A DNA stretch of 64,000 nt, taken from contig NZ_JAUSZK010000001.1 in assembly GCF_030817495.1 (NCBI RefSeq), forward strand, positions 4,691,001 to 4,755,000, in the 5' to 3' direction. Position 1 is the first letter of the stretch; each line of letters begins with the position of its first letter. The notes below the pieces were generated by a model. The model made no database searches. It was not told where the DNA came from and worked only from the letters and a program-made list of their open reading frames with translations. The stretch is from Streptomyces sp. V3I7. GTDB taxonomy: Bacteria > Actinomycetota > Actinomycetes > Streptomycetales > Streptomycetaceae. Position numbers and translations under genes: made by a program. This document shows positions 49,617-62,201 of the stretch, in pieces.

Positions 49617-50258
49617 TCAGGCCCGCGGGGCCCGCGCGACCAGCCGCATGTACCGGTCCCAGTCCCAGTGCGGCCCCGGGTCCGTGTGATCGGTCCCCGG
49701 CACCTCCACGTGCCCGACGACGTGCTCCCGGTCGGCGGATATGCCGTACCGCCCGCATATCGCCGCCGTCAGCCGCGCGGACGCGGCGTACATCGCGTCC
49801 GTGAAGGACGACGCGTCCTCCACGAAACCCTCGTGCTCGATGCCGACGCTGCGCTCGTTGTACTCCCGGTTGCCCGCGTGGAACGCCACGTCCAGCTCGC
49901 GGATCAGCTGGGTGACCCGGCCGTCCTTGCGGACGATGTAGTGCGCGGCCGCCGCGTGCGCCGGGTCCTGGAACACCTTGACCGCGCTGTCGTAGCCGCC
50001 CTGGGTGACATGGATGACGACCCGGTCGATCGGATAGTCGTCGGGCCGGTCCGCCCGCCGGTAGTTCCCCGGGGACGCCGCCACCCAGCGCGCACCCCGG
50101 AAGTCGACCGCGCCCGCCACCCGCGGCTTCTCCACCCCCGGCAGCCGCCACCACAGATGGGACAGCTCGTCCCGGGCCAGCACCGCCGTCCCCACCGCGG
50201 CCGCCGCGCCGCCGATGATCAGCGCCCGGCGCCCGATCCGCCGGTCCGAGTCACTCAT
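49617..50258 (-). CDS. Tat-exported N-acetylmuramoyl-L-alanine amidase (Amidase_2)
   Basis: 213 residues. The twin-arginine signal is [20 protein letters not shown]. The Amidase_2 zinc residues are His in [10 protein letters not shown] and His/Asp in [19 protein letters not shown], with the Glu in VGIEHEGF. It cleaves the MurNAc-L-Ala bond in peptidoglycan. It sits between the cysteine desulfurase and mnmA on the opposite strand, interrupting the thiolation gene pair. Confidence 0.92.
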   Translation of the reverse strand: MSDSDRRIGRRALIIGGAAAAVGTAVLARDELSHLWWRLPGVEKPRVAGAVDFRGARWVAASPGNYRRADRPDDYPIDRVVIHVTQGGYDSAVKVFQDPAHAAAAHYIVRKDGRVTQLIRELDVAFHAGNREYNERSVGIEHEGFVEDASSFTDAMYAASARLTAAICGRYGISADREHVVGHVEVPGTDHTDPGPHWDWDRYMRLVARAPRA

Positions 50259-50358
50259 CGCATCCCCCCGTGTGTTCCGCCCCGCCTGCTGCGCCCCGTG
50301 TGATCGTCAACGGACGGGCGCGGCTCCCGGTTCCCGCGCCCCGTACCCTGAAAGGGTT

Positions 50359-51489
50359 ATGACTGACACCCCGCAGCGCACTCGCCCCCTCCGCGTTCTC
50401 GCCGCCATGTCGGGCGGCGTGGACTCCGCCGTCGCCGCGGCCCGCGCGGCCGAGGCGGGCCACGACGTGACCGGCGTCCACCTAGCGCTCTCCGCGAACC
50501 CGCAGTCGTTCCGCACCGGCGCGCGGGGCTGCTGCACCATCGAGGACTCGCGCGACGCCCGCCGCGCCGCGGACGTCATCGGCATCCCGTTCTACGTCTG
50601 GGACCTCGCCGACCGCTTCCGCGAGGACGTCGTCGAGGACTTCATCGCCGAGTACGAGGCGGGCCGCACCCCCAACCCGTGCCTGCGCTGCAACGAGAAG
50701 ATCAAGTTCGCCGCGCTCCTGGACAAGGCCCTCGCCCTCGGCTTCGACGCCGTCTGCACCGGCCACTACGCCCAGGTGATCGTGAACGAGGACGGCAGCC
50801 GCGAGCTGCACCGCGCCTCCGACATGGCGAAGGACCAGTCGTACGTCCTCGGCGTCCTGGACGAGAAGCAGCTCGCCCACGCGCTCTTCCCGCTCGGTGA
50901 CACCGTCACCACCAAGGAGGAGATCCGGGCCGAGGCCGAGCGGCGCGGCCTCGCCGTGGCCAAGAAGCCCGACTCGCACGACATCTGCTTCATCGCCGAC
51001 GGCGACACCCAGGGCTTCCTCGCCAACCGCCTCGGCAAGGCGGAGGGCGACATCGTCGACGAGTCCGGCGCCAAGATCGGCACCCACGAGGGCGCGTACG
51101 GATTCACCATCGGCCAGCGCAAGGGCCTGCGCATCGGCACCCCGGCCCCCGACGGCAAGCCGCGCTACGTCCTCGACATCTCCCCGGTGAACAACACGGT
51201 GACGGTCGGCCCGGCCGCCGCCCTCGACGTCACGGCCCTGACCGCGATCAAGCCCCGCTGGTGCGGCACCGCCCCCTCGGGCCCCGGCACGTACACGGCC
51301 CAGCTGCGCGCCCACGGCGGCGAGACCGAGGTGACCGCGGAACTCGTGGACGGCGAGCTGCGCGTCGCCTTCACCGAGCCGGTCCGCGGCGTCGCCCCCG
51401 GCCAGGCCATCGTCCTGTACGACGGCACGCGCGTGGTGGGCTCGGCGACGATCGCGACGACCACGCGCGCGGAAGCCGCGGCGGTCTGA
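50359..51489 (+). CDS. mnmA: tRNA-specific 2-thiouridylase
   Basis: 376 residues. The PP-loop is [13 protein letters not shown]. The two catalytic Cys residues are in [15 protein letters not shown] and [15 protein letters not shown]. The family block [12 protein letters not shown] is intact. It makes s2U34 in tRNA-Lys, -Glu and -Gln using ATP and persulfide. ATG 50359 is preceded by TACCCT and GAAAGGG. An upstream in-frame extension exists but overlaps the amidase start. Confidence 0.96.
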   Translation: MTDTPQRTRPLRVLAAMSGGVDSAVAAARAAEAGHDVTGVHLALSANPQSFRTGARGCCTIEDSRDARRAADVIGIPFYVWDLADRFREDVVEDFIAEYEAGRTPNPCLRCNEKIKFAALLDKALALGFDAVCTGHYAQVIVNEDGSRELHRASDMAKDQSYVLGVLDEKQLAHALFPLGDTVTTKEEIRAEAERRGLAVAKKPDSHDICFIADGDTQGFLANRLGKAEGDIVDESGAKIGTHEGAYGFTIGQRKGLRIGTPAPDGKPRYVLDISPVNNTVTVGPAAALDVTALTAIKPRWCGTAPSGPGTYTAQLRAHGGETEVTAELVDGELRVAFTEPVRGVAPGQAIVLYDGTRVVGSATIATTTRAEAAAV

Positions 51490-51518
51490 CGCGCGGACGC
51501 GCCAAAGCCTGTCCGGCT

Positions 51519-52298
51519 CTAGTCCGCGAAGAACTCCGTCAGCACCGGCGTGAGCACATCCGGGTCGACCATGCGGGTCTGGCCCTCCAGGAGGCGGTAC
51601 GTCCCCTGGGGGGCCAGGTTCGCGACGTCGCGGGCGGCCGCGTGCAGCCACGGGGAGCTGGCGCCGCCCGCCATGGCCAGCACCGGCACCGCGATCACCA
51701 CGACCCGTTCCCGGGGCAGCAGCCCGTCGCGCATCACGCCGGCGTCGTACGACAGGGTCGGCGCGAGCGACTCCATGTCGGCCCACAGGGGCGAGGAACG
51801 GGCGCGCTGAATCATTTCCTCGGCCATGCCGGTGAGCCGGAGGTATAGCTCCACCGCGTCCCCGCGCCGGTCCTCTCCGAGGGCCTCGGCCAGCCGCCGG
51901 ACGTACTCGGCGCGCTCCCTGCCGCCGTCCTTGTGGTCGGAGAACGGTGCCTCGTACACCGCGACCTGACGGACGGGCAGCCCGCTCGCCGCCGCCTCCA
52001 GCGCCAGCGCTCCGCCCGCTCCGACGCCGTAGAGCGCCGCCTCACCGCCCGCCGCCTCGATCAGCACCGCCAGGTCCTCGACCTCGCGGTCCACGGCGTA
52101 CGGCGCCGTGTCGCCGCTCTCGCCGCGGCCCCGGCGGTCGTAGGCGATGACCGTGAAGCGGTCCGCGAGCCGCGCGGCGAGCGGGGCCATCGTGGCCCCC
52201 GTCGCCATCGCGCCGCTCACCAGGATGACCGCCGGGCCCTCACCGGTGAGGTCGTGCACGATGAGGGTGCCGTCGCGGGAAATGATCTGCTTGTCCAT
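51519..52298 (-). CDS. Alpha/beta-hydrolase fold protein lacking the catalytic Ser and His
   Basis: About 259 residues from ATG 52298. Fold landmarks are present (AVILVSGAMATGA oxyanion region, TVIAYDRRGRGESGDTAPY). At the nucleophile elbow the sequence is YGVGAGGALAL, with Gly where Ser is expected. Near the C-terminus LEGQTRMVDPDVL has Arg where related proteins carry the catalytic His. It may be a pseudo-hydrolase with a binding role. GTG 52316 is an alternative start. Confidence 0.82.
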   Translation of the reverse strand: MDKQIISRDGTLIVHDLTGEGPAVILVSGAMATGATMAPLAARLADRFTVIAYDRRGRGESGDTAPYAVDREVEDLAVLIEAAGGEAALYGVGAGGALALEAAASGLPVRQVAVYEAPFSDHKDGGRERAEYVRRLAEALGEDRRGDAVELYLRLTGMAEEMIQRARSSPLWADMESLAPTLSYDAGVMRDGLLPRERVVVIAVPVLAMAGGASSPWLHAAARDVANLAPQGTYRLLEGQTRMVDPDVLTPVLTEFFAD

Positions 52299-52335
52299 GC
52301 CTGTGGAGACTGCCACCCGGTACGGACATATCGGG

Positions 52336-52659
52336 TTACGACACCTCCGCTTCGTAGAAGCACAGGTGGTCCTTGATCGGGGCGACGCCGTCCTTCGGGG
52401 CCGGGTAGGCCCAGGCGAGGTCCGGGGTGTCCGGCAGGGACCAGTAGGACGCCGTGCCCTTGAAGGGGCAGACGGTGTGGGTCCCGGACGGGGTCAGGAG
52501 GTCGAGGCGCACGTCCTCGGCCGGGATGTAGTACCGCACGGGAGCGCCGGTCTCGTGCAGCAGCAGGGGGCGGTGGGTGTCGGCGAGCACCTGGTCCCCG
52601 TGCTTCACACGCACGTGCTGCTCGCCCTGTTCGATCGTGATCGTGTGTCCTTGGGTCAT
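52336..52659 (-). CDS. DUF427 domain protein
   Basis: 107 residues from ATG 52659. The DUF427 pattern is clear: VRVKHGDQVLADTHRPLLL, PVRYYIPAEDVR, THTVCPFKGTASYWSL, and a C-terminal Asp/Ala-rich strand. Single-domain all-beta fold of unknown biochemical function. It is only 51 bp from the divergent LOG gene; both appear to lack ribosome-binding sites. Confidence 0.9.
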   Translation of the reverse strand: MTQGHTITIEQGEQHVRVKHGDQVLADTHRPLLLHETGAPVRYYIPAEDVRLDLLTPSGTHTVCPFKGTASYWSLPDTPDLAWAYPAPKDGVAPIKDHLCFYEAEVS

Positions 52660-52710
52660 ATCGGAAAAGCGCCCGCGGGCCCCGGCTTCTTCCCGCGTAC
52701 GGTGTCGCTC

Positions 52711-53250
52711 ATGGATATCTGTGTCTTCCTCTCCGCCGCCGACCTCGACGACCGCTACACGCGCCCCGCGCGCGAGTTCGCGAAACTGATCGGAAAGGGC
52801 GGCCACACCCTGGTCTGGGGTGGCTCCGACGTCGGTCTGATGAAGGTCGTCGCCGACGGCATGCAGGAGGCGGGCGGCCGGCTGGTCGGCGTCTCGGTCA
52901 GCTTCCTGGCGGAAAAGTCGCGGCCCGGCGCCGACGAGATGGTCATCGCCGCCGACCTCGCCGAGCGCAAGCGGCTGCTGCTGGAGAAGGCCGACGCGGT
53001 GGTGGTCATGGTGGGCGGCACCGGCACGCTCGACGAGGCCACCGAGATCCTGGAGCTGAAGAAGCACGGCCACACCGACAAGCCCGTGGTGGTGCTCAAC
53101 ACGGCCGGCTTCTACGACGGCCTCAAGGAGCAGTTCCGCCGCATGGAGGACGAGGGCTTCCTGCCCCGTGCGCTCACTGACCTGGTGTTCTTCGCCGAGG
53201 AGCCGGTGGGCGCGCTGGCCTACCTGGAGGAGAGCCTGGGCACCGTGTGA
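52711..53250 (+). CDS. LOG-family protein (TIGR00730-like)
   Basis: 179 residues. A Rossmann-like LOG fold with LVWGGSDVGLMKVVADG and the active-site motif VGGTGTLDEATEI. The usual first residue of PGGxGTxxE is Val here. Family members are cytokinin riboside monophosphate phosphoribohydrolases or nucleotide hydrolases. TACGGT 7 nt before the ATG suggests a leaderless transcript. Confidence 0.88.
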   Translation: MDICVFLSAADLDDRYTRPAREFAKLIGKGGHTLVWGGSDVGLMKVVADGMQEAGGRLVGVSVSFLAEKSRPGADEMVIAADLAERKRLLLEKADAVVVMVGGTGTLDEATEILELKKHGHTDKPVVVLNTAGFYDGLKEQFRRMEDEGFLPRALTDLVFFAEEPVGALAYLEESLGTV

Positions 53251-53277
53251 GGATCCGCTGATGCGACCATGAGGCGC

Positions 53278-53967
53278 ATGGCTACTCATGTGATCACCGG
53301 GGCGGGTTCCGGCATCGGCGCGGCCGTGGCCCGCCGCCTCCACGCGCGCGGGGACGACCTCGTCCTCCTCGCGCGCGACGCCGGCCGCGCGAAGGAACTG
53401 GCGGAGCAGTTCCCCGGCGCCCGTACCCTGGTCGGTGACCTCTCCGACCCGGACAAGCTCTCCTGGGCCTTCTCCCACCAGACGCTGCCCGACCAGGTGG
53501 ACTCGCTGCTGCACTTCGCCGGGGTTGTCGAACTCGGCGAAGTGGGCGAGACGACCCCCAAGTCCTGGCGCAACCAGCTCAACGTCAACCTGATCGCCCC
53601 CGCCGAGCTGACCCGGCACTTCCTGCCCCAGCTCCGCGCCGCCCGCGGCCACGTGGTCTTCGCGAACTCCGGCGCCGGCCTGAACGCCCACGCCGGCTGG
53701 GGGGCGTACGCCGCCTCCAAGCACGGCCTCAAGGCCCTCGCCGACTCCCTGCGCCAGGAGGAGCATCCCAACGGGGTCCGCGTCACCTCGGTGTACCCCG
53801 GCCGCACCGCGAGCCCCATGCAGGCCAAGGTCCACCAGCAGGAGGGCAAGGACTACGACGCCTCCCAGTGGATCGACCCCGAGTCGGTCGCGACCACCGT
53901 CCTCACCGCCCTGGACCTGCCCCGGGACGCGGAGATCAACGACCTGACGGTGCGCCCGGGACGCTGA
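53278..53967 (+). CDS. Short-chain dehydrogenase/reductase
   Basis: 229 residues from ATG 53278. The cofactor motif is VITGAGSGIGAAVARRL, the catalytic Ser lies in VVFANSGAGLNAHAG, and YAASK carries the Tyr and Lys. Classical SDR of unknown substrate. ATG 53269 is an alternative start three codons upstream. It is 27 bp after the LOG gene. Confidence 0.9.
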   Translation: MATHVITGAGSGIGAAVARRLHARGDDLVLLARDAGRAKELAEQFPGARTLVGDLSDPDKLSWAFSHQTLPDQVDSLLHFAGVVELGEVGETTPKSWRNQLNVNLIAPAELTRHFLPQLRAARGHVVFANSGAGLNAHAGWGAYAASKHGLKALADSLRQEEHPNGVRVTSVYPGRTASPMQAKVHQQEGKDYDASQWIDPESVATTVLTALDLPRDAEINDLTVRPGR

Positions 53968-54029
53968 CACCGCCCGCTCCCGAACCGGGCCGCGCGGACC
54001 GCTGTTGAGTCGACCCCCGCAGGGTTACG

Positions 54030-54035
54030 TAATCT
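54030..54035 (+). promoter_or_regulatory. -10 element of the methionine synthase-like gene
   Basis: TAATCT, 6 nt before GTG 54042. TTGAGT at 54005-54010 is a possible -35 with 19-bp spacing. Predicts a leaderless mRNA. Confidence 0.5.
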
Positions 54036-54041
54036 TTGCGG

Positions 54042-55049
54042 GTGAGCGAAAACAGGCAGTTCAGGTTCGGTGCCGCCACCGGCGTCGGCTCCATGCCAGG
54101 TGACGACACCCGGGAGGCGGCCAAGACCGTCACCGGGACCTTCGAGGACTTCCCGTACCTGCCCGAACTCCCGGCCCGCGGGCCCGGCGCCGACATGATC
54201 GGGCGCACCGCCGGGATGCTCGTCGAGCTGTACGCGCGCGTGGAGCCGAGCGGATGGCGGATCGGCGACCGGCCGGGCCGCGACACCAAGCGGGCGCGGT
54301 CCTGGCTGGGGGAGGACCTCGACGCCCTGGAGGAGTACACCCAGGGCTACGAGGGCCCGCTGAAGGTGCAGGCCGTCGGTCCCTGGACGCTGGCGGCGAG
54401 CCTGGAGCTGAAGAACGGCCAGGCCGTCCTCTCCGATCCCGGCGCCTGCCGCGACCTGGCCGCCTCGCTCGGGGAGGGCCTGCGCCTGCACCTCGACGAG
54501 GTTCAGCGCCGCGTGCCCGGCGCCGAGCTCGCCCTCCAGCTCGACGAGCCCTCGCTCACCGCCGTGCTCCGCGGCCAGGTGCCGACCGCCAGCGGCTACC
54601 GCACCCACCGGGCCGTCGACCGCCAGGTCGTCGAGGCCACCCTCCGGGACACCCTCGGCGTGCACACGAGCGGCCCCCGCGTCGTCCACTCCTGCGCGCC
54701 GGACGTCCCGTTCGCCCTGCTCCGTCGGGCCGGCGCCGACGGCGTCTCCTTCGACTTCTCGCTCCTCACCGAACGTGACGACGACGCGCTCGGCGAGGCG
54801 GTGGAGGGCGGTACGCGGCTGTTCGCCGGTGTCGTGCCCGCCACGGACGGCCCATTGTCAGACCCTGCCGGTAGCGTCATGGGTGTCAGGACGCTGTGGC
54901 GCAGGCTGGGACTGCATCCGGGGCTTCTCGCGGACGCGGTCACCATCACGCCGTCGTGCGGACTCGCGGGCGCTTCCCCCGCGTACGCCCGCAAGGCCCA
55001 GGCCCAGTGCGTCCGGGCGGCGAGATCCCTCGCGGACAACCCTGAGTAA
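54042..55049 (+). CDS. Cobalamin-independent methionine synthase-like protein (MetE C-terminal type)
   Basis: 335 residues from GTG 54042. A UROD/MetE-like barrel: GAATGVGSMPG at the N-terminus, LALQLDEPSLTAV, the zinc motif RVVHSCAPDVPF (HxC) and TPSCGLAGASPAYA (second Cys). This is the short, archaeal-like core form that lacks the N-terminal MetE domain. It transfers methyl to homocysteine, though the methyl donor is not certain. The stop is 15 bp before ligA, and a damage-type promoter motif lies within its 3' part. Confidence 0.86.
   Translation: MSENRQFRFGAATGVGSMPGDDTREAAKTVTGTFEDFPYLPELPARGPGADMIGRTAGMLVELYARVEPSGWRIGDRPGRDTKRARSWLGEDLDALEEYTQGYEGPLKVQAVGPWTLAASLELKNGQAVLSDPGACRDLAASLGEGLRLHLDEVQRRVPGAELALQLDEPSLTAVLRGQVPTASGYRTHRAVDRQVVEATLRDTLGVHTSGPRVVHSCAPDVPFALLRRAGADGVSFDFSLLTERDDDALGEAVEGGTRLFAGVVPATDGPLSDPAGSVMGVRTLWRRLGLHPGLLADAVTITPSCGLAGASPAYARKAQAQCVRAARSLADNPE
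54855..54877 (+). promoter_or_regulatory. RecA-NDp-like motif inside the gene upstream of ligA
   Basis: TTGTCAGAC (54855-54863), exactly 8 nt, then TAGCGT (54872-54877). It matches the PafBC/RecA-NDp consensus except for the last two bases of the first box. It is about 190 bp before the ligA start and could make the ligase damage-inducible from within the preceding gene. Confidence 0.45.
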
Positions 55050-57257
<2,208 letters not shown>

Positions 57258-57525
57258 CGGTTGAAGGCCACCCGTTCGGTGCATATCAGATGCATACGGG
57301 TGGCCGGGGTGTATTCGGGCGACCGTCGGCGACCGCTGCCCGTGGAAGCCGTCCGCGGCCTACTGTTGAGAGGTGCGCCCGCCGTGCCCGGCCGCGGTCG
57401 GGGCATCCCCCTGTTCACTCAGGGCCGTTGAGGAACAGGGGGAAGGATTTTCCCGCGAGGCCGCTGATGGCCGCCGGGCATCGGGCCGCATGGCGTGGGC
57501 ACCGCCTGCTGTGAGAGGGACGGGA

Positions 57526-59790
57526 ATGGAACCGACGGAGAGCGCCGCCCCGGGCTCACGGCTGCGCCTGTGCCGCAGAGCGGCGGCATGGCGGGGGAGC
57601 CGTTGGACAGCGCGGGCGACGGCCCGCGCGCGCCGCGCACCGGGCGGCGTACGAGGGCGAACGGCCGTGCCGCGCGCCGCGATCGCCGCGCACGGCCCCG
57701 CACCGACGGCCCGTCAGGGCGCCCCCGCGCTGCCGGACTCCGGACTCGAACGCCGACTGGCCTGGCCCGCCCTGCCCGCGGGCGTCATCGCCGTCGCCGG
57801 ATTCGCGCTGGGCGCCGGCTTCGTCAGCGCCCTCGGCGGGAACCGCGCCCTGTTCCCCTCCGGCGCCGTCGGCTGGGCCCTGGCCGTGCTCACCGGCATC
57901 ATCGTCGGCCACCTCGTCATGCTCGGTCACGCCCGCTGGTGGGGCGGCACCGGCTCCGGCGCCGCCCTCACCCTCGCCGTCCTCCTGCTGTACGGCTGGG
58001 TGCCCGCCGGCATGGTCAGCCTCACCGTCGTCGTCCTGGTCGGCGTAGCCCGCCGCCACCGCTGGCGGCAGGGCATCCTGCACGGCGCGGTGGACATCCT
58101 CGGCACCGGCGCCGGAGCCCTGCTGCTCGGCGCCTTCGGCAACGTCCCCACCGTCGAGGCCCCCTGGCACCCGGACTTCTGGACGGCCGCCGCCATCCCC
58201 CAGGTCGTCCTGGTCGCGGCCGCCTACCTCGCGGTCACCCGCACCCTGCTGTGGTACCTGCACACCCCGCGCGGCGGCGGACTGCCCACCATCGCCCGCA
58301 CCGCCCTGGTCAGACAGGGCCTCGTCGCCGTCGCGCTGCTCGGCATCGCCCCGCTGGTCTGCGTGGTCGCCGTCGCCCAGCCCGTGCTGCTCCCGCTGTT
58401 CTCCATCCCGCTGATGGCCCTCGACTCCACCCTGTGGATCGCCCGCGCCCGCGCCGAGGAGCAACTGCGCGACCCGCTCACCGGGCTGCCCAACCGGCAG
58501 TGGCTCCTGGAGCGCATCTGGACCGCCCTCGACGAGGCCGAACGCGTCGACGCCCGCGCCGCCCTCATGCTGATCGACCTCGACCGCTTCCGCTCGGTCA
58601 ACGACACCCTCGGCCATCTCGCCGGCGACCGGCTGCTCCTCCAGATCGCCGACCGGCTGCGCCTCGCCCTGCCGCGCGGCGCGGAGGCGGCCCGGCTCGG
58701 CGGCGACGAGTTCGCCGTACTGCTGCCCATCGCCGACTCCACGACCTCCGCGATCCGCATCGCCCGCGGGCTCGTCACCGCGCTCAGCTCGCCGCTCGAC
58801 CTCGACGGACTCACCCTCGTACTGGAGGCCAGCGCCGGTGTCGCCGTCTTCCCGGACCACGCGCTGGACGCCGAGGGCATGCTGCGCCGCGCGGACGTGG
58901 CGATGTACCAGGCGAAGCGGGACCGTACGGGCGTCGAGGTGTACGAGTCCAAGCGGGACTCCAACACCCCTGACCGGCTCGGCCTGCTGGGCGACCTGCG
59001 GCGCGCGCTCGACGCGCACGAGGTGCAGCTGCACTACCAGCCCAAGGTCCGCTTCGACGGACAGGTCGCGGGCCTGGAGGCGCTGGTCCGCTGGGTGCAC
59101 CCCGAGCGTGGGAGGGTTCCGCCCGACGAGTTCATAGCGATAGCCGAGTCGTCGGGACTGATGCCTCATCTGACCGAGTACGTGCTGGAGACCGCGCTCG
59201 GCCAGGTCGCCGCGTGGCGCGCGCAGGGGCTGCGGGTGCCGGTCGCGGTCAACGTCTCCCCGCGCGACGTCCACACCCCGGGCTTCGCGGGCTCGGTGGC
59301 CGCGCGGCTGGCCCGGCACGGCGTCCCGGCCGGGGCCCTCCAGCTGGAGATCACCGAACACGTCCTCCTGGAGGACCCGACCCGCGCCGCCGACACCCTC
59401 GCCGCCCTGTCCGGGCACGGCGTGAAGATGTCCCTGGACGACTTCGGCACCGGCTACTCCTCCCTCGTCCACCTGCGCCGGCTGCCGGTCAGCGAGCTGA
59501 AGATCGACCGCTCGTTCGTGGCCCGGCTGGCCGTGGACACGGAGGACGCGGAGATCGTGCGCTGCACCGTCGACCTCGCGCACTCGCTCGGCCTGCTCGT
59601 CGTCGCCGAGGGCGTCGAGGACGACGAGACCTGGGAACGCCTGCGGGACCTGGGCTGCGACGCCGTACAGGGCTGGCTGGTCGCCGCGGCGATGCCCCCC
59701 GAGGAAACGACGGCATGGCTACGGGCCCGTGGCTCACGCGGCTGGCAACGCCCCCACGCGGCACTCCCGGCCGCGGCGTCCGACGACTGA
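57526..59790 (+). CDS. rmdB: Membrane GGDEF-EAL protein, RmdB-type c-di-GMP phosphodiesterase
   Basis: About 754 residues from ATG 57526. A basic N-terminus and roughly six transmembrane helices (LPAGVIAVAGFALGAGFV onward) precede GGDEF (RLGGDEFAVLL, DPLTGLPNRQWL) and EAL (LEALVRWVHPERG, LDDFGTGYSSL, IDRSFV, ADGV-like VVAEGVEDD) domains. Both active-site motifs look intact. In S. coelicolor the equivalent next to ligA is RmdB, a c-di-GMP phosphodiesterase affecting development. The symbol rests on that context and architecture. Confidence 0.88.
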   Translation: MEPTESAAPGSRLRLCRRAAAWRGSRWTARATARARRAPGGVRGRTAVPRAAIAAHGPAPTARQGAPALPDSGLERRLAWPALPAGVIAVAGFALGAGFVSALGGNRALFPSGAVGWALAVLTGIIVGHLVMLGHARWWGGTGSGAALTLAVLLLYGWVPAGMVSLTVVVLVGVARRHRWRQGILHGAVDILGTGAGALLLGAFGNVPTVEAPWHPDFWTAAAIPQVVLVAAAYLAVTRTLLWYLHTPRGGGLPTIARTALVRQGLVAVALLGIAPLVCVVAVAQPVLLPLFSIPLMALDSTLWIARARAEEQLRDPLTGLPNRQWLLERIWTALDEAERVDARAALMLIDLDRFRSVNDTLGHLAGDRLLLQIADRLRLALPRGAEAARLGGDEFAVLLPIADSTTSAIRIARGLVTALSSPLDLDGLTLVLEASAGVAVFPDHALDAEGMLRRADVAMYQAKRDRTGVEVYESKRDSNTPDRLGLLGDLRRALDAHEVQLHYQPKVRFDGQVAGLEALVRWVHPERGRVPPDEFIAIAESSGLMPHLTEYVLETALGQVAAWRAQGLRVPVAVNVSPRDVHTPGFAGSVAARLARHGVPAGALQLEITEHVLLEDPTRAADTLAALSGHGVKMSLDDFGTGYSSLVHLRRLPVSELKIDRSFVARLAVDTEDAEIVRCTVDLAHSLGLLVVAEGVEDDETWERLRDLGCDAVQGWLVAAAMPPEETTAWLRARGSRGWQRPHAALPAAASDD

Positions 59791-60000
59791 CCTGTGCCCG
59801 GCGCTGGGGGAGCTGTGCCCGGCGGCTGACGGGCCTGTGTCTGACGACCGGCGGCCCCGCGTCCGAGGCTGAGGGGGCCGTCTCCGGCGATCGATGGACA
59901 CGCGTCCGAGGCTGGCGGACCGGCGTCCGGCGAACCGACGGCCTGTGTCCGAGGCTGCGGGCCATGTCCGACACCGAGGGACCGTGTCCGACGGGCTGAC
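59775..60000. repeat. Degenerate 43-bp repeats between rmdB and gatC
   Basis: The 11-mer GTCCGAGGCTG recurs at 59861, 59904 and 59947, exactly 43 bp apart. Degraded copies flank it (near 59817 and 59986). This fills most of the 360-bp gap. No ORF with coding character was seen in it. Confidence 0.7.
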
Positions 60001-60079
60001 GGACCCCCTTCCCAGGAGGGACGGGCCCGGTCGCCGGGTCCGATTCGCGCCGCTTCGTCGGCCGCTGCTCGGCAAACCG

Positions 60080-60111
60080 TTGCACGGGCACCGGGCCCGG
60101 CCCCATAGGAT
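60080..60111 (+). promoter_or_regulatory. Putative promoter of the gat operon
   Basis: TTGCAC (60080-60085) and TAGGAT (60106-60111) with a 20-bp spacer, longer than ideal. The -10 box is good, and gatC starts 39 nt later after GAGGAT. Confidence 0.4.
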
Positions 60112-60150
60112 TGGCCCAAACCGCACACACTCACCCCTGAGGATCGCTGC

Positions 60151-60447
60151 ATGCCTGGCATCACGCGCGAGGAGGTCGCCCACCTCGCCCGGCTGGCGCG
60201 TCTGGAGCTGAAGCCCGAAGAACTCGACCACTTCGCCGGCCAGCTGGACGACATCATTGGCGCGGTCGCCCGCGTCAGCGAGGTCGCCGACCAAGACGTA
60301 CCGCCGACCTCGCACCCCCTCCCGCTGACGAACGTCATGCGGGCCGACGAGGTCCGTCCGTCGCTCACCCCCGAGCAGGCGCTCTCCGGCGCCCCGGCCC
60401 AGGAGCAGCAGCGTTTCAAGGTGCCGCAGATCCTGGGGGAGGACTAA
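60151..60447 (+). CDS. gatC: Asp-tRNA(Asn)/Glu-tRNA(Gln) amidotransferase subunit C
   Basis: 98 residues: [17 protein letters not shown], then [21 protein letters not shown], then the C-terminal strand (VPQILGED). GatC is a small belt that stabilises GatA-GatB. First gene of gatC-gatA-orf-gatB, 6 bp before gatA. Confidence 0.95.
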   Translation: MPGITREEVAHLARLARLELKPEELDHFAGQLDDIIGAVARVSEVADQDVPPTSHPLPLTNVMRADEVRPSLTPEQALSGAPAQEQQRFKVPQILGED

Positions 60448-60453
60448 GAAGTC

Positions 60454-61943
<1,490 letters not shown>

Positions 61944-61947
<4 letters not shown>

Positions 61948-62186
61948 GCAACGCACTGTCGAAGGCCAAGGGCTTCAAGAAGTCGAAGTCCGGGATGTAC
62001 GTGTCCATGGCCACCACCGCGTTCGGCGCGGTCAACGTGGCCAAGCAGATCAAGAAGGCCCGTGCCGAGAAGGACACGCTCCGTCTGATCGACGCCACCG
62101 CGACCGCCGTCGCCATCGCCACCGGCCTCGCGATCCTCTACCGCGAGCTGAAGCGGCTCGGCGACGACGACGTCCTGCTGGGCTGA
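61944..62186 (+). CDS. Small protein embedded in the gat operon
   Basis: 80 residues. A Lys-rich N-terminus ([20 protein letters not shown]) precedes an amphipathic helical middle ([18 protein letters not shown]) and one hydrophobic segment ([21 protein letters not shown]). Its ATG overlaps the gatA stop and it ends 15 bp before gatB, so it is translated with the amidotransferase subunits. No known domain. It could be a membrane anchor or accessory subunit, or just a passenger. Confidence 0.85.
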
Positions 62187-62201
62187 GAGGGAAGTTTCAC
62201 C

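Noticed and set aside
52660..53970. 544-residue minus-strand frame including the DUF427 protein
   Set aside because: Only the last 107 residues match DUF427; the rest is antisense to the LOG and SDR genes.
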